IMG/VR virus record: IMGVR_UViG_3300030098_005028
Coordinates: 57,268 to 121,267 of that record
Direction: 5' to 3' (one strand)
From: a virus
DNA: 64,000 nucleotides
The translations under genes were made by a program, and so were the position numbers. This document shows, piece after piece, positions 58,057-64,000 of the stretch. Under the pieces are notes generated by a model. The model made no database searches. It worked only from the letters and a program-made list of their open reading frames with translations, and was not told the origin of the DNA. Every line of letters begins with the position of its first letter. The stretch's first letter is position 1.

Positions 58057-58415
58057 TCTATTTTTCTAAGCCTTATAAGTTCACGGACTTCTTCTTCATC
58101 AAAGTAGTCCTCTACATTTGGCATTCTTTTATCAAAGTCCTTTAAGTCAAATGGGCTAATATCTTCACCAACTACTTTTTCAACACTTACTGCTTTTCTT
58201 CCGTCAGTTTCTCCTGCTGGCATTACCCAAACTCTAACTGTCTCTGGGTAGCACTCTTCGTACAATTCCCTCAGTTTTTCTACTCTAGCATTAAAATATG
58301 CGTCTATGTTTTCGTGCCTTACCCTACCTTTTGTAGAGCCATGTTTTCTTTCCTGTAAACGCAGTAAATTTAATGGCTGTATAGCAAAATGAGATAACGT
58401 ATCTTCGCCTACCAT
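58053..58415 (-). CDS. Hypothetical protein, first gene of a promoter-driven unit
   Basis: The 120-residue protein is charged with a central beta element (TVRVWVMPAGETDGRKAVSV) and an acidic C-terminus. No family recognised. It follows a sigma70-type promoter with a 70-base leader and an AAAGG site. Confidence 0.68.
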   Translation of the reverse strand: MVGEDTLSHFAIQPLNLLRLQERKHGSTKGRVRHENIDAYFNARVEKLRELYEECYPETVRVWVMPAGETDGRKAVSVEKVVGEDISPFDLKDFDKRMPNVEDYFDEEEVRELIRLRKIE

Positions 58416-58487
58416 CTTAATACCTTTAAGAAAAACGGCGAGAACAAAACGACATCCATGCCGAGTATGTGTCTCACCTTGACAGGC

Positions 58488-58515
58488 ATCTTACCACAAT
58501 GAACACATTTGTCAA
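58488..58515 (-). promoter_or_regulatory. Strong sigma70-type promoter, 16-base spacer
   Basis: Minus strand TTGACA, 16 bases, TAAGAT with TGG directly upstream (extended -10). It is the best -35 in the window and probably drives an early operon from 58.4 kb leftwards. Confidence 0.75.
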
Positions 58516-58527
58516 CAGTTTGTAAAA

Positions 58528-58827
58528 TTATTTATCGTATTTTTTTAATAAGGTATCTGAAATAGCTTCTGCCAGTTTGAAGTGACCATCATAGTAGTAC
58601 CTGAAAGCACTCTTGCAATCCCTAACATCATTTTGCCAATCATCAATCGAATGTGATGATCCTGTCATAATCAATGTGTCTGACCTAAGAAGTTTCTTAA
58701 ACAGTCTTACCTTGTTTTGATGCTCTTCTTTTTGTTCCTGTCTCTTCTTTTTTCTTTCAGCAATCTGCTTTGATGATAGTCTTTTTCTAGTTTTCTTCTT
58801 TGGCTTTGCTTTATTTTTTGTTGTCAT
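58528..58827 (-). CDS. Basic hypothetical protein
   Basis: The 99-residue protein starts with a lysine/arginine-rich segment (KAKPKKKTRKRLSSKQIAER) and ends in a small helical domain with FRYYYDGHFKLAEAISDTLL. A nucleic-acid-binding role is suggested by charge. ATGA-coupled to the gene upstream. Confidence 0.65.
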   Translation of the reverse strand: MTTKNKAKPKKKTRKRLSSKQIAERKKKRQEQKEEHQNKVRLFKKLLRSDTLIMTGSSHSIDDWQNDVRDCKSAFRYYYDGHFKLAEAISDTLLKKYDK

Positions 58828-59024
58828 TTGATTCCATTAAGATAGAGTGCATCTTGCACAACGCATTTGAAAATAGAGTATAAAACATCTTCGCTACTCT
58901 TATGTCCTGCATAATCAGAGAATTCATTCAAAGCTGCTTCTCCAGATATAGTATTCTCTTTAATTTCTTTACAAATATTCTTTGCTCTTTTTCTAATAGA
59001 GTTATCAATATTGATGTTCAACAT
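58824..59024 (-). CDS. Small helical hypothetical protein
   Basis: The 66-residue protein (SIRKRAKNICKEIKENTISG, then SEDVLYSIFKCVVQDALYLN) is entirely helical by composition. No family recognised. Confidence 0.65.
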   Translation of the reverse strand: MLNINIDNSIRKRAKNICKEIKENTISGEAALNEFSDYAGHKSSEDVLYSIFKCVVQDALYLNGIK

Positions 59025-59042
59025 CCTTGTGTCGTCCTTATC

Positions 59043-59339
59043 CTAAATTGAATTAAATTCTTCGACGGGAATCCTTGCGAGTATATCTACAAATATAGGC
59101 CTATTGTTGTTAGGCCATATGTGATGCCGGAACAATGTATTAAATTCTGTAAATTCTCTGGCTTGCTGATAATTACAACCCTTGTTCTGCAAAATTTTTA
59201 TCATCATTTCAGAATCATAAACTACTTTGGTATCACCGCATTCTTCTGCAAGACCAATGATAGCGTTATCGAATTGACCATCTGCGTCAACAAAAACAAC
59301 ATCTTCATGAACTTCTGATATTATCTTCCTAAGACTCAT
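59043..59339 (-). CDS. Hypothetical protein
   Basis: The 98-residue protein has DVVFVDADGQFDNAIIGLAE near its N-terminus, a D-x-D-G-like loop, and a histidine in FRHHIWPNNNRP. It could be a small hydrolase-like or binding domain, but no family is sure. ATGA-coupled to the zinc-ribbon gene upstream. Confidence 0.65.
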   Translation of the reverse strand: MSLRKIISEVHEDVVFVDADGQFDNAIIGLAEECGDTKVVYDSEMMIKILQNKGCNYQQAREFTEFNTLFRHHIWPNNNRPIFVDILARIPVEEFNSI

Positions 59340-59506
59340 TTACATTGCCTAATAATAGTTACAAATACTCCACAATCATCATCTGGGCAAGACCAAAATG
59401 ACTCAATGAATTCTTTTCCGTCTGCATCTTCTGAGTCAGTGTCAGAGTTCCAAGTCAATTCTAAACCACAGTCAGGACAGTTTCCATTTTCTAAATTTCT
59501 ATTCAT
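59336..59506 (-). CDS. 56-residue zinc ribbon protein
   Basis: A short frame lies exactly in the gap between two genes and overlaps the next start as ATGA. The product has GNCPDCGLELTW and SFWSCPDDDCGVFV, a complete four-cysteine ribbon. It is almost certainly translated. Role unknown. Confidence 0.72.
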   Translation of the reverse strand: MNRNLENGNCPDCGLELTWNSDTDSEDADGKEFIESFWSCPDDDCGVFVTIIRQCK

Positions 59507-59518
59507 AATGTATTACCT

Positions 59519-59722
59519 TTACGATCTTTTACTTCTTCTACTCATTGAGTCCATCATAGAGTTAAAAGATGATAATGCTAATATGTCGTAGATATACTCT
59601 TCTTCTTCTAAAGTCTTTTCTACTTGTGACTCAGCTTCATTAATACAACTTGCGTGTATCTTAAAGTCACGAACCTTTCTTTTCTTGTCTGCCTTCTTTG
59701 TTATAACCCTGTATTCTGGCAT
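59519..59722 (-). CDS. Small hypothetical protein
   Basis: The 67-residue protein starts MPEYRVITKKADKKRKVRDF and ends with SMMDSMSRRSKRS. Basic at both ends, acidic in the middle. No family recognised. Confidence 0.62.
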   Translation of the reverse strand: MPEYRVITKKADKKRKVRDFKIHASCINEAESQVEKTLEEEEYIYDILALSSFNSMMDSMSRRSKRS

Positions 59723-59723
59723 G

Positions 59724-60002
59724 TTATTCTTCTTCCATGAACTTATCTACTATTCTTTCTGCTTCCTCTTGTTGCTCTGCTTCGGATGCTTGAATATTAT
59801 TAGCTTTCTCTATTAACTTAGCACACTCTATACCTTTTTCGGTGAGGCTAAAATAGAATTTCCCGTCTTCACCAATGGATTGTTCAATTATTCCGTTTGC
59901 TACCATATCAGACAAATCTTCCCCAAGCTCTGCTTCGCTGAAGCCAGTAACTTCAGCAAGTTCTTGATGATTCAAATCTTTGTCTTCACTTCTATCACAC
60001 AT
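59724..60002 (-). CDS. Winged-helix-like protein
   Basis: The 92-residue protein has LNHQELAEVTGFSEAELGED, a helix-turn-helix, and DGKFYFSLTEKGIECAKLIE, the beta-wing and final helix of MarR/ArsR-like regulators. The ATG at 60002 follows AAAGGAG; the promoter at 60032-60059 lies just before it, so a longer frame is excluded. An early transcriptional regulator is a reasonable inference. Confidence 0.7.
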   Translation of the reverse strand: MCDRSEDKDLNHQELAEVTGFSEAELGEDLSDMVANGIIEQSIGEDGKFYFSLTEKGIECAKLIEKANNIQASEAEQQEEAERIVDKFMEEE

Positions 60003-60031
60003 AACTTCTCCTTTATTTATGTTGTGCCACA

Positions 60032-60059
60032 ATTCTACCACAGGATTGTAGAGGGGCAA
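60032..60059 (-). promoter_or_regulatory. Sigma70-type promoter, 16-base spacer
   Basis: Minus strand TTGCCC, 16 bases, TAGAAT with TGG upstream. It has the same design as the promoters at 55.9 and 58.5 kb and drives the winged-helix gene. Confidence 0.65.
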
Positions 60060-60076
60060 CTTGAAAGCGCAAAATA

Positions 60077-60520
60077 CTAAGAAATATTTGCTGAATTTAT
60101 GAGATCGGAAGAAGATCGTGATTTACTTCCTCCTACTCCATATGCGGTATTGATACCAAATTGTTTACAGAAATCTTCTTCTGGAGAATTTCCTTCGGTT
60201 CTATCTCCACCATTACAAAATGTCATGCTGACAAAGAATGGGTCATTGATATAAGTATCATATATACGTTTAAGAGTTGTAACTACAGACCTACCACAGT
60301 CTTCAGAGACTACGGCTCTGTCTACACCTTTGATAGAACTTACAATCCTTAGACGGTCATTCTCATTCATAAAAGGAACACTTCCCTTTAGATCTACCTG
60401 AAAATCATTATTAACAATTACTATCAAGTAGTCCCCTAGTTTTTTAGCAGACTCAATATAGTCTAAATGACCAACATGAATAGGATTAAAATATCCAGAT
60501 ATAACTACAACTTTACTCAT
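60077..60520 (-). CDS. Cytidylyltransferase-like protein (HxGH)
   Basis: The 147-residue protein has SGYFNPIHVGHLDYIESAKK with the HxGH nucleotide site, then LIVIVNNDFQVDLKG and ENDRLRIVSSIKGVDRAVVS, as in TagD, RfaE-C and other CTP/ATP:phospho-alcohol transferases. The C-terminal ISSTSD-type motif appears as SRSSSDLI. It activates a small phosphorylated compound, perhaps a sugar or glycerol, for the glycan pathway. Confidence 0.8.
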   Translation of the reverse strand: MSKVVVISGYFNPIHVGHLDYIESAKKLGDYLIVIVNNDFQVDLKGSVPFMNENDRLRIVSSIKGVDRAVVSEDCGRSVVTTLKRIYDTYINDPFFVSMTFCNGGDRTEGNSPEEDFCKQFGINTAYGVGGSKSRSSSDLINSANIS

Positions 60521-60737
60521 TTGATTCCTTGTCTAATTGTTTATGGTAAGACTTAAATTGTTTATATACTTTTTTTATTTCAATGAAAGCCTCTTTTTCA
60601 GTCATCTTACCGCCCTGTTGTAAGTCACATATGATAGACATATGAATACTCAAACCTCTAAAATAATCTTTGTATTTGTCAAAGTTAATTTCATCTACCA
60701 ACTCTAAATCTCCCAAATTATCTGAGATACTACTCAT
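60513..60737 (-). CDS. Small hypothetical protein
   Basis: The 74-residue protein is helical (ISDNLGDLELVDEINFDKYK, then ECIEIKKVYK-like helix AFIEIKKVYKQFKSYHKQL). It sits between the cupin and the cytidylyltransferase genes. No family recognised. Confidence 0.62.
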   Translation of the reverse strand: MSSISDNLGDLELVDEINFDKYKDYFRGLSIHMSIICDLQQGGKMTEKEAFIEIKKVYKQFKSYHKQLDKESNE

Positions 60738-60740
60738 GTT

Positions 60741-61235
60741 TTATCTTCCGTAGTCGTCATCAATTCTAATGATGTCGTCTTCCTGACATTCGCCAGTTTG
60801 TATTTCAATTATTATTAAATCATCATCGCCAGTATTTTTTACTCTATGAACCTCAAACTTTTTAATTGTATGAGCAGAGCCAGAAGAAACAGGAACCACT
60901 GTCTGTCCTATTTGCAATTCACCTTCACCAGATATTATTTTCCATAGTTCATCTCTTTTTCTATGAAGTTGAAGGCTTAACCTATGATTAGGTTTAACTA
61001 TAATTTTTTTTACTTTTACATATGCTTCATCTAGTAATACTTGGAATGAACCCCACTGACGGTCTTCATAATTTTTATCTCCTGAGAAACCAGAGAGGTG
61101 CATGAAAACCATATCCTCTTTATCTACCTCAGAACAAATTGGGTTTTTTTTACCACAATAACGACAAACTTTTTCTGAGCAAATTTCTCTGGGAACTATT
61201 CTGTTACAACATTCCAGTTTGAACTGCATTCTCAT
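60741..61235 (-). CDS. Stand-alone ManC-type phosphomannose isomerase cupin with zinc ribbon
   Basis: The 164-residue protein is the C-terminal cupin of bifunctional ManC enzymes by itself. RQWGSFQVLLDEAYVKVKKI, LSLQLHRKRDELWKIISGEG, then EDDIIRIDDDYGR are family hallmarks. A small ribbon (CCNRIVPREICSEKVC, CRYCGKKNPIC) precedes it. The domain interconverts fructose-6-P and mannose-6-P in full enzymes; metal-binding Q and H residues are kept. It may feed GDP-mannose for the fucose branch. ATGA-coupled to the gene upstream. Confidence 0.82.
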   Translation of the reverse strand: MRMQFKLECCNRIVPREICSEKVCRYCGKKNPICSEVDKEDMVFMHLSGFSGDKNYEDRQWGSFQVLLDEAYVKVKKIIVKPNHRLSLQLHRKRDELWKIISGEGELQIGQTVVPVSSGSAHTIKKFEVHRVKNTGDDDLIIIEIQTGECQEDDIIRIDDDYGR

Positions 61236-61426
61236 TCTTCAACAAGTCCCTCTGTTCTCTTTATAATTCTTCCTGTATTGTCTGCTAATCCAAAACCGCA
61301 TCCTTCACAAAGAACTGGTATAAGAAATCCATCCTTAACTTGTTCTTCTGTCAAAAGATTACTTAACTCAGTACGATCTTCGTCACCAAAGAATTCTTTA
61401 GAACAATCTCTACAAAACTCAGCCAT
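61232..61426 (-). CDS. Small zinc ribbon protein
   Basis: The 64-residue protein (MAEFCRDCSKEFFG, then PVLCEGCGFGLADNTG) has a paired C-x2-C ribbon. The start follows GGAAATATCGG and overlaps the upstream stop by eight bases. No family function. Confidence 0.68.
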   Translation of the reverse strand: MAEFCRDCSKEFFGDEDRTELSNLLTEEQVKDGFLIPVLCEGCGFGLADNTGRIIKRTEGLVEE

Positions 61427-61718
61427 CCGATATTTCCGGTGATGAACTAATGATCTTTCCATTGTTATCAACAGAAATAAAATAGCTATGTTCAATTCTT
61501 ATAGACCTTGAAGCCATTAGTAGTCCCTCAATATCATGCTTGCACCAGACATTGACTCTCCAATTATTTGCAAAAACATTTCCTGCTGTAATAAATTCAA
61601 ACTTTTCAGGCTTACCAAGTATAGACATCACTTGGTCTTTAACCAATGACTCGATGTCTTTAGATTTGATAGGCTGGTGCATTTCTTCTTCTTGGGGTTT
61701 ATCAATAACGGACTGCAT
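61419..61718 (-). CDS. Hypothetical protein
   Basis: The 99-residue protein has a beta-rich core (NWRVNVWCKHDIEGLLMASR, then HSYFISVDNNGKIISS). The ATG at 61718 follows the 28-residue gene by four bases; the frame opens further upstream with a hydrophobic shadow segment. No family recognised. Confidence 0.62.
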   Translation of the reverse strand: MQSVIDKPQEEEMHQPIKSKDIESLVKDQVMSILGKPEKFEFITAGNVFANNWRVNVWCKHDIEGLLMASRSIRIEHSYFISVDNNGKIISSSPEISDG

Positions 61719-61722
61719 ACTA

Positions 61723-61809
61723 TTACCAACTTTCTCTTCTGTCACAAAGATAATAAAATAATTCCAAAAAACCAAAACTTACAACTGAAATAAGCACAAC
61801 AAATAACAT
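61723..61809 (-). CDS. Possible 28-residue membrane peptide
   Basis: A tiny frame starts in a TAATG overlap with the 48-residue gene and stops four bases before the next start. The product is mostly hydrophobic (MLFVVLISVVSFGFLELFYY). Coupling supports it; size does not. Function unknown. Confidence 0.4.
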   Translation of the reverse strand: MLFVVLISVVSFGFLELFYYLCDRRESW

Positions 61810-61955
61810 TATAACCACAACTTTATATCAAAACCTTTGGCTATTCCTTGTAGCTTCTTCATGCTTCCTGTGTACACAAACAATAAGTTGTCAGAAGAAT
61901 CCCATATGCTAAATGAGTAGAAGCCATCAGATATTTTTACCAAATTATATTTCAC
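61809..61955 (-). CDS. 48-residue protein (GTG start)
   Basis: The frame begins at a GTG just inside the stop of the upstream gene. Its product is aromatic (SDGFYSFSIWDSSDNLLFVY) and has a basic C-terminus, unlike random sequence. No Shine-Dalgarno is close, so translation would depend on coupling. Confidence 0.5.
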   Translation of the reverse strand: MKYNLVKISDGFYSFSIWDSSDNLLFVYTGSMKKLQGIAKGFDIKLWL

Positions 61956-62055
61956 TGTCTACGCACTGTGTTAAAGAAGTAGGTGAAAATTTACCCTTGT
62001 CTTCTTTATGATACACTTGTGCCACAATTATTTCTATGTTGTTATTTATCTCCAT
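61945..62055 (-). CDS. 36-residue hypothetical protein
   Basis: The frame from ATG 62055 overlaps the upstream stop by 14 bases and yields MEINNNIEIIVAQVYHKEDK with a short polar tail. It is the C-terminal third of a longer frame that I reject as a shadow of the 53-residue gene. Confidence 0.5.
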   Translation of the reverse strand: MEINNNIEIIVAQVYHKEDKGKFSPTSLTQCVDSEI

Positions 62056-62203
62056 CCTTATTGACGAACAATGGAATGTTTTTTTCTGCAAGTTTTGTAT
62101 ATTCTTTAATTCGTCGTTCCCTGACTTCTGTACGCATCTTCCTGATACGTCTTTTCTTTGTGGGGTCAAGAAAGAAGTCTCCATACTTCACAATCTTACT
62201 CAT
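62042..62203 (-). CDS. 53-residue basic protein
   Basis: The frame from ATG 62203 has a GAGGAAA Shine-Dalgarno at nine bases and begins MSKIVKYGDFFLDPTKKRRI. Strong positive charge (KKRRIRKMRTEVRERRIKEY) suggests RNA or DNA binding. It uses the common MS start shared by several tiny genes here. Confidence 0.62.
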   Translation of the reverse strand: MSKIVKYGDFFLDPTKKRRIRKMRTEVRERRIKEYTKLAEKNIPLFVNKDGDK

Positions 62204-62214
62204 CTTAAATTTCC

Positions 62215-62349
62215 TCAGCTAAAAAAATAATTCACAAAATAAAATATAGTAGAGGCTATTGTTATTATTGCCATGATCTTTGCCATTCTTTCTAGCCTCG
62301 ATAATAAACTTAATAATTCAGGCACACTCATGTCGTCCAATTTTCTCAT
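62215..62349 (-). CDS. 44-residue single-pass membrane protein
   Basis: The frame overlaps the stop of the 52-residue gene as ATGA. The product has an amphipathic N-terminus (MRKLDDMSVPELLSLLSRLE) and one membrane segment (MAKIMAIITIASTIFYFVNY). Role unknown. Confidence 0.62.
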   Translation of the reverse strand: MRKLDDMSVPELLSLLSRLERMAKIMAIITIASTIFYFVNYFFS

Positions 62350-62504
62350 TTCCAGACCACACTTTCTATGAATTTTAATTCATACTTATCTAAGTCCCAC
62401 TCATCCCATCTAATAATAGATAGGAATCGACTTCCATCTTTACGTTCATACTCAAAGTATTTCTCGCCTACCTTTGTATCAAAGGCCACTGTTGGTTTAC
62501 TCAT
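62346..62504 (-). CDS. 52-residue hypothetical protein
   Basis: The frame begins eight bases before the stop of the upstream gene and yields MSKPTVAFDTKVGEKYFEYE, then FLSIIRWDEWDLDKYELKF. It is rich in Trp, Tyr and Phe, typical of a folded beta protein. No family recognised. Confidence 0.66.
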   Translation of the reverse strand: MSKPTVAFDTKVGEKYFEYERKDGSRFLSIIRWDEWDLDKYELKFIESVVWK

Positions 62505-62904
62505 TACCATTTCCTTTATCTAAATCTTCCAAGTCATAAGATTCAGCATCTGTAACAGCACAATCAATATTATATTGATAATTTTGAAACACTTGCTCAT
62601 ATGCATAACTTAACAAGGTATCCATATCCCAGTCATCCACAACTAACTTAGCAAGATTCCCAAGACGTTGAGTTGTTAAGTCTGTATCTTTTATGTTTCC
62701 TCCAACGCCCTTCCTCCATTTCCTTTTGATAAGACTCCACTGCTTTTCTGTATTAATTGTTTTAAGTGCATTCAACAACTCTAAAACTAAATGGTTAGCT
62801 TCAGAAAAACTGTAAACATTATTCTCTACAGTTACCTCAATCGTTTCATCAACTAAGCCTACTAATACAAACTCTCCTTTGTGTAGTGTGGTTATCTCAC
62901 TCAT
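62497..62904 (-). CDS. Hypothetical protein
   Basis: The 135-residue protein from ATG 62904 follows GGAGG at nine bases. It has a beta-strand N-terminus (MSEITTLHKGEFVLVGLVDE) and helices with WSLIKRKWRKGVGG. No family recognised. Overlaps neighbours by eight bases on both sides. Confidence 0.66.
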   Translation of the reverse strand: MSEITTLHKGEFVLVGLVDETIEVTVENNVYSFSEANHLVLELLNALKTINTEKQWSLIKRKWRKGVGGNIKDTDLTTQRLGNLAKLVVDDWDMDTLLSYAYEQVFQNYQYNIDCAVTDAESYDLEDLDKGNGNE

Positions 62905-63058
62905 CTTCACATACCTCCAGTTCATGCTCAAACGCTTCAACAGCCCCATCGTCGTTGCTCAAAGAATAAACTTCGCCGCAGATTCTGTCGATAGTGTATA
63001 AACCGCTTGACAGATCGCCGTCAGGATCGGTAAACCATACTTTATCACCTTCACTCAT
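62897..63058 (-). CDS. Small acidic protein
   Basis: The 53-residue protein (MSEGDKVWFTDPDGDLSSGL, then YTIDRICGEVYSLSNDDG) looks like a small beta-barrel. GGAG precedes the ATG at 63058. No family recognised. Confidence 0.64.
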   Translation of the reverse strand: MSEGDKVWFTDPDGDLSSGLYTIDRICGEVYSLSNDDGAVEAFEHELEVCEDE

Positions 63059-63212
63059 CTTCAATCTCCGGTGGACAATCTCTATCATCAATGTAATACT
63101 GCCAGTCAGCAGGTAGTCCATTAACTTCAACTACCATGCCACCCTCTACAACAATGCTTACTAGCTTGTCGCTACCAGCAACTTCTCCAGTCTTATAATT
63201 AAGATCGCTCAT
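63051..63212 (-). CDS. Small acidic protein
   Basis: The 53-residue protein (MSDLNYKTGEVAGSDKLVSI, then VNGLPADWQYYIDDRDCPPE) follows GGAGG at nine bases. No family recognised. Confidence 0.64.
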   Translation of the reverse strand: MSDLNYKTGEVAGSDKLVSIVVEGGMVVEVNGLPADWQYYIDDRDCPPEIEDE

Positions 63213-63213
63213 A

Positions 63214-63420
63214 TTAAAAATCCTCCTCAACTTCATAGCCTAGACTTCTTACAAATTCATCTAACTGGTGAGCCTTCTTCTCATATGCTTGAAGAATCCT
63301 AATTGTTTCGTTAGGAGGAAAATCTCTCTCCCAACCATCTGCTCCATGAGCTATTTCCCAAATAGCATCTACAGTTTCTAGACTAATCCCTACTATTTTA
63401 TTGTCATTATTCTCAATCAT
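63214..63420 (-). CDS. Small hypothetical protein
   Basis: The 68-residue protein (MIENNDNKIVGISLETVDAI, then RILQAYEKKAHQLDEFVRSL) is acidic and helical at the C-terminus. AAGGAAG precedes the ATG at 63420. Confidence 0.64.
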   Translation of the reverse strand: MIENNDNKIVGISLETVDAIWEIAHGADGWERDFPPNETIRILQAYEKKAHQLDEFVRSLGYEVEEDF

Positions 63421-63431
63421 TATAAACTTCC

Positions 63432-63566
63432 TTAAATAGTGGTAGTTGTACCAATTTCCCAATTCAAATCATTATTTTCCATTAGCTCGTTTAGATATTC
63501 ATGTACATCTATGTCATCAATATCGTCACGTTCAAAGTCTAAATATATTACTACTGTCTTACTCAT
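63432..63566 (-). CDS. 44-residue acidic protein
   Basis: The frame from ATG 63566 has a GAGGAG Shine-Dalgarno and overlaps the upstream stop by eight bases. The product is strongly acidic (MSKTVVIYLDFERDDIDDID, then VHEYLNELMENND). Acidic micro-proteins often act as inhibitors or DNA mimics, but nothing here proves it. Confidence 0.64.
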   Translation of the reverse strand: MSKTVVIYLDFERDDIDDIDVHEYLNELMENNDLNWEIGTTTTI

Positions 63567-63717
63567 GTTCAATCTCCTCATTTACTCTATCAACAACTAT
63601 TTGGCATAGTTTATTGGTGAGTGAATCCAATTCGCCTTTCTCCATAAAGCTATATCCATCTACACATGCTGTAATGTCATCTTGGATTAATTCTCTCAAG
63701 TTTTCTAAATTACTCAT
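63559..63717 (-). CDS. 52-residue helical protein
   Basis: The 52-residue protein (MSNLENLRELIQDDITACVD, then SLTNKLCQIVVDRVNEEIEH) is helical and acidic. GGAGG precedes the ATG at 63717. Confidence 0.64.
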   Translation of the reverse strand: MSNLENLRELIQDDITACVDGYSFMEKGELDSLTNKLCQIVVDRVNEEIEHE

Positions 63718-63898
63718 ATTCAACCTCCTTAACTTCAATACCAAGTTCACTATAACTTTTGTTAGTAGTTGCTATACAGTCATCTAAACTCCAAGCCTCG
63801 GCAACAATACGTTCATCATCTAATTTAATCTCAACAGTAGCACCAGACTCAGGGCTTATCATATGTGGTTCTAAATGTAGGTATAAAGTTTTATTCAT
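63710..63898 (-). CDS. Small hypothetical protein
   Basis: The 62-residue protein (MNKTLYLHLEPHMISPESGA, then VAEAWSLDDCIATTNKSYSE) could start at 63898 or one codon earlier. It overlaps the preceding stop by eight bases. No family recognised. Confidence 0.62.
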   Translation of the reverse strand: MNKTLYLHLEPHMISPESGATVEIKLDDERIVAEAWSLDDCIATTNKSYSELGIEVKEVEYE

Positions 63899-64000
63899 CA
63901 TCAATATCCTTATCTGCAAGATGAATGTCCCACAGTTCTTGGAATGTATCATCGCACTGTTCAAAGACATGTAGTTGTTCTTCATATAGAGCCTGAATCA
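63891..64000 (-). CDS. C-terminal end of a gene starting beyond the window
   Basis: Only the last 35 codons are inside the window; they read acidic and helical (YEEQLHVFEQCDDTFQELWD, then IHLADKDIDDE). No family can be assigned from this fragment. Confidence 0.6.
   Translation of the reverse strand, partial: IQALYEEQLHVFEQCDDTFQELWDIHLADKDIDDE

Noticed and set aside
58416-58493. A 26-codon frame between the promoter and the 58053-58415 gene, as a leader peptide
   Set aside because: Its ATG overlaps the -10 box, so it would lie upstream of the transcription start and could not be translated from this promoter.
61945-62184. A 79-codon minus-strand frame as one gene
   Set aside because: Its first 43 codons overlap the 53-residue gene that has a proper Shine-Dalgarno and basic, protein-like product. 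Only the last 36 codons, which begin with an ATG, are kept as a gene.

Overview
The window is an AT-rich, very densely packed piece of a large tailed-phage (probably jumbo-class) genome. The evidence is replication and nucleotide genes (Pol III alpha in two pieces, DnaB-type helicase, CHC2/TOPRIM primase, RecA, SSB, ribonucleotide reductase, dUTPase, dNMP kinase), an rIIA/rIIB pair, a phage tRNA-Arg, short ATGA or TAATG overlaps between genes, and almost total strand bias. Every gene but one reads on the minus strand, so transcription runs from high to low coordinates. Shine-Dalgarno sites and sigma70-like promoters point to a bacterial host; the host itself cannot be named from the sequence. 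No stretch longer than about 300 bases lacks a gene.

Layout, left to right. (1) 1-14.0 kb: a glycan cassette with a DapA/N-acetylneuraminate-lyase-family aldolase, a GT29-type sialyltransferase-like protein, GDP-L-fucose synthase, a sugar nucleotidyltransferase, methyltransferases and about nine glycosyltransferases. (2) 14.0-26.1 kb: replication and recombination, including a Pol III alpha gene split cleanly in two with a DnaQ-like exonuclease gene between the halves. (3) 26-33.2 kb: small hypothetical genes, zinc ribbons and a class I ribonucleotide reductase whose small subunit carries the class Ic hallmarks. (4) 33.3-34.8 kb: small membrane proteins and a probable virion protein, with terminators and promoters. 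(5) 34.8-50.8 kb: a second glycan region with exostosin-like, GT4, CAP59/GT69-like, GT64-like and fucosyltransferase-like proteins, a virion-associated protein, a Lar-like zinc ribbon and a matrix-metalloproteinase-type protease with a PRCG cysteine-switch motif. (6) 50.8-51.4 kb: the only plus-strand gene, a nucleotidyltransferase-fold protein. (7) 51.4-64 kb: tRNA-Arg(TCT), rIIA/rIIB, dUTPase, canonical SSB, a stand-alone ManC-type cupin, and many 28-135-residue proteins behind sigma70-like promoters.

How the parts fit. The polymerase, exonuclease, helicase, primase, SSB and RecA form a bacterial-style replisome. The reductase, dNMP kinase and dUTPase feed it. GDP-fucose synthase, the phosphomannose-isomerase-type cupin and the fucosyltransferase-like protein outline a fucose branch; the aldolase and GT29-like protein outline a sialic-acid-like branch. 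About eighteen glycosyltransferase-like genes imply a phage-directed complex glycan, on the virion, the phage DNA or the host surface. Which of these it is, is inference.

Many real genes are shorter than 60 codons. Most sit exactly in the gaps between longer genes with 1-14 base overlaps and are reported here individually.
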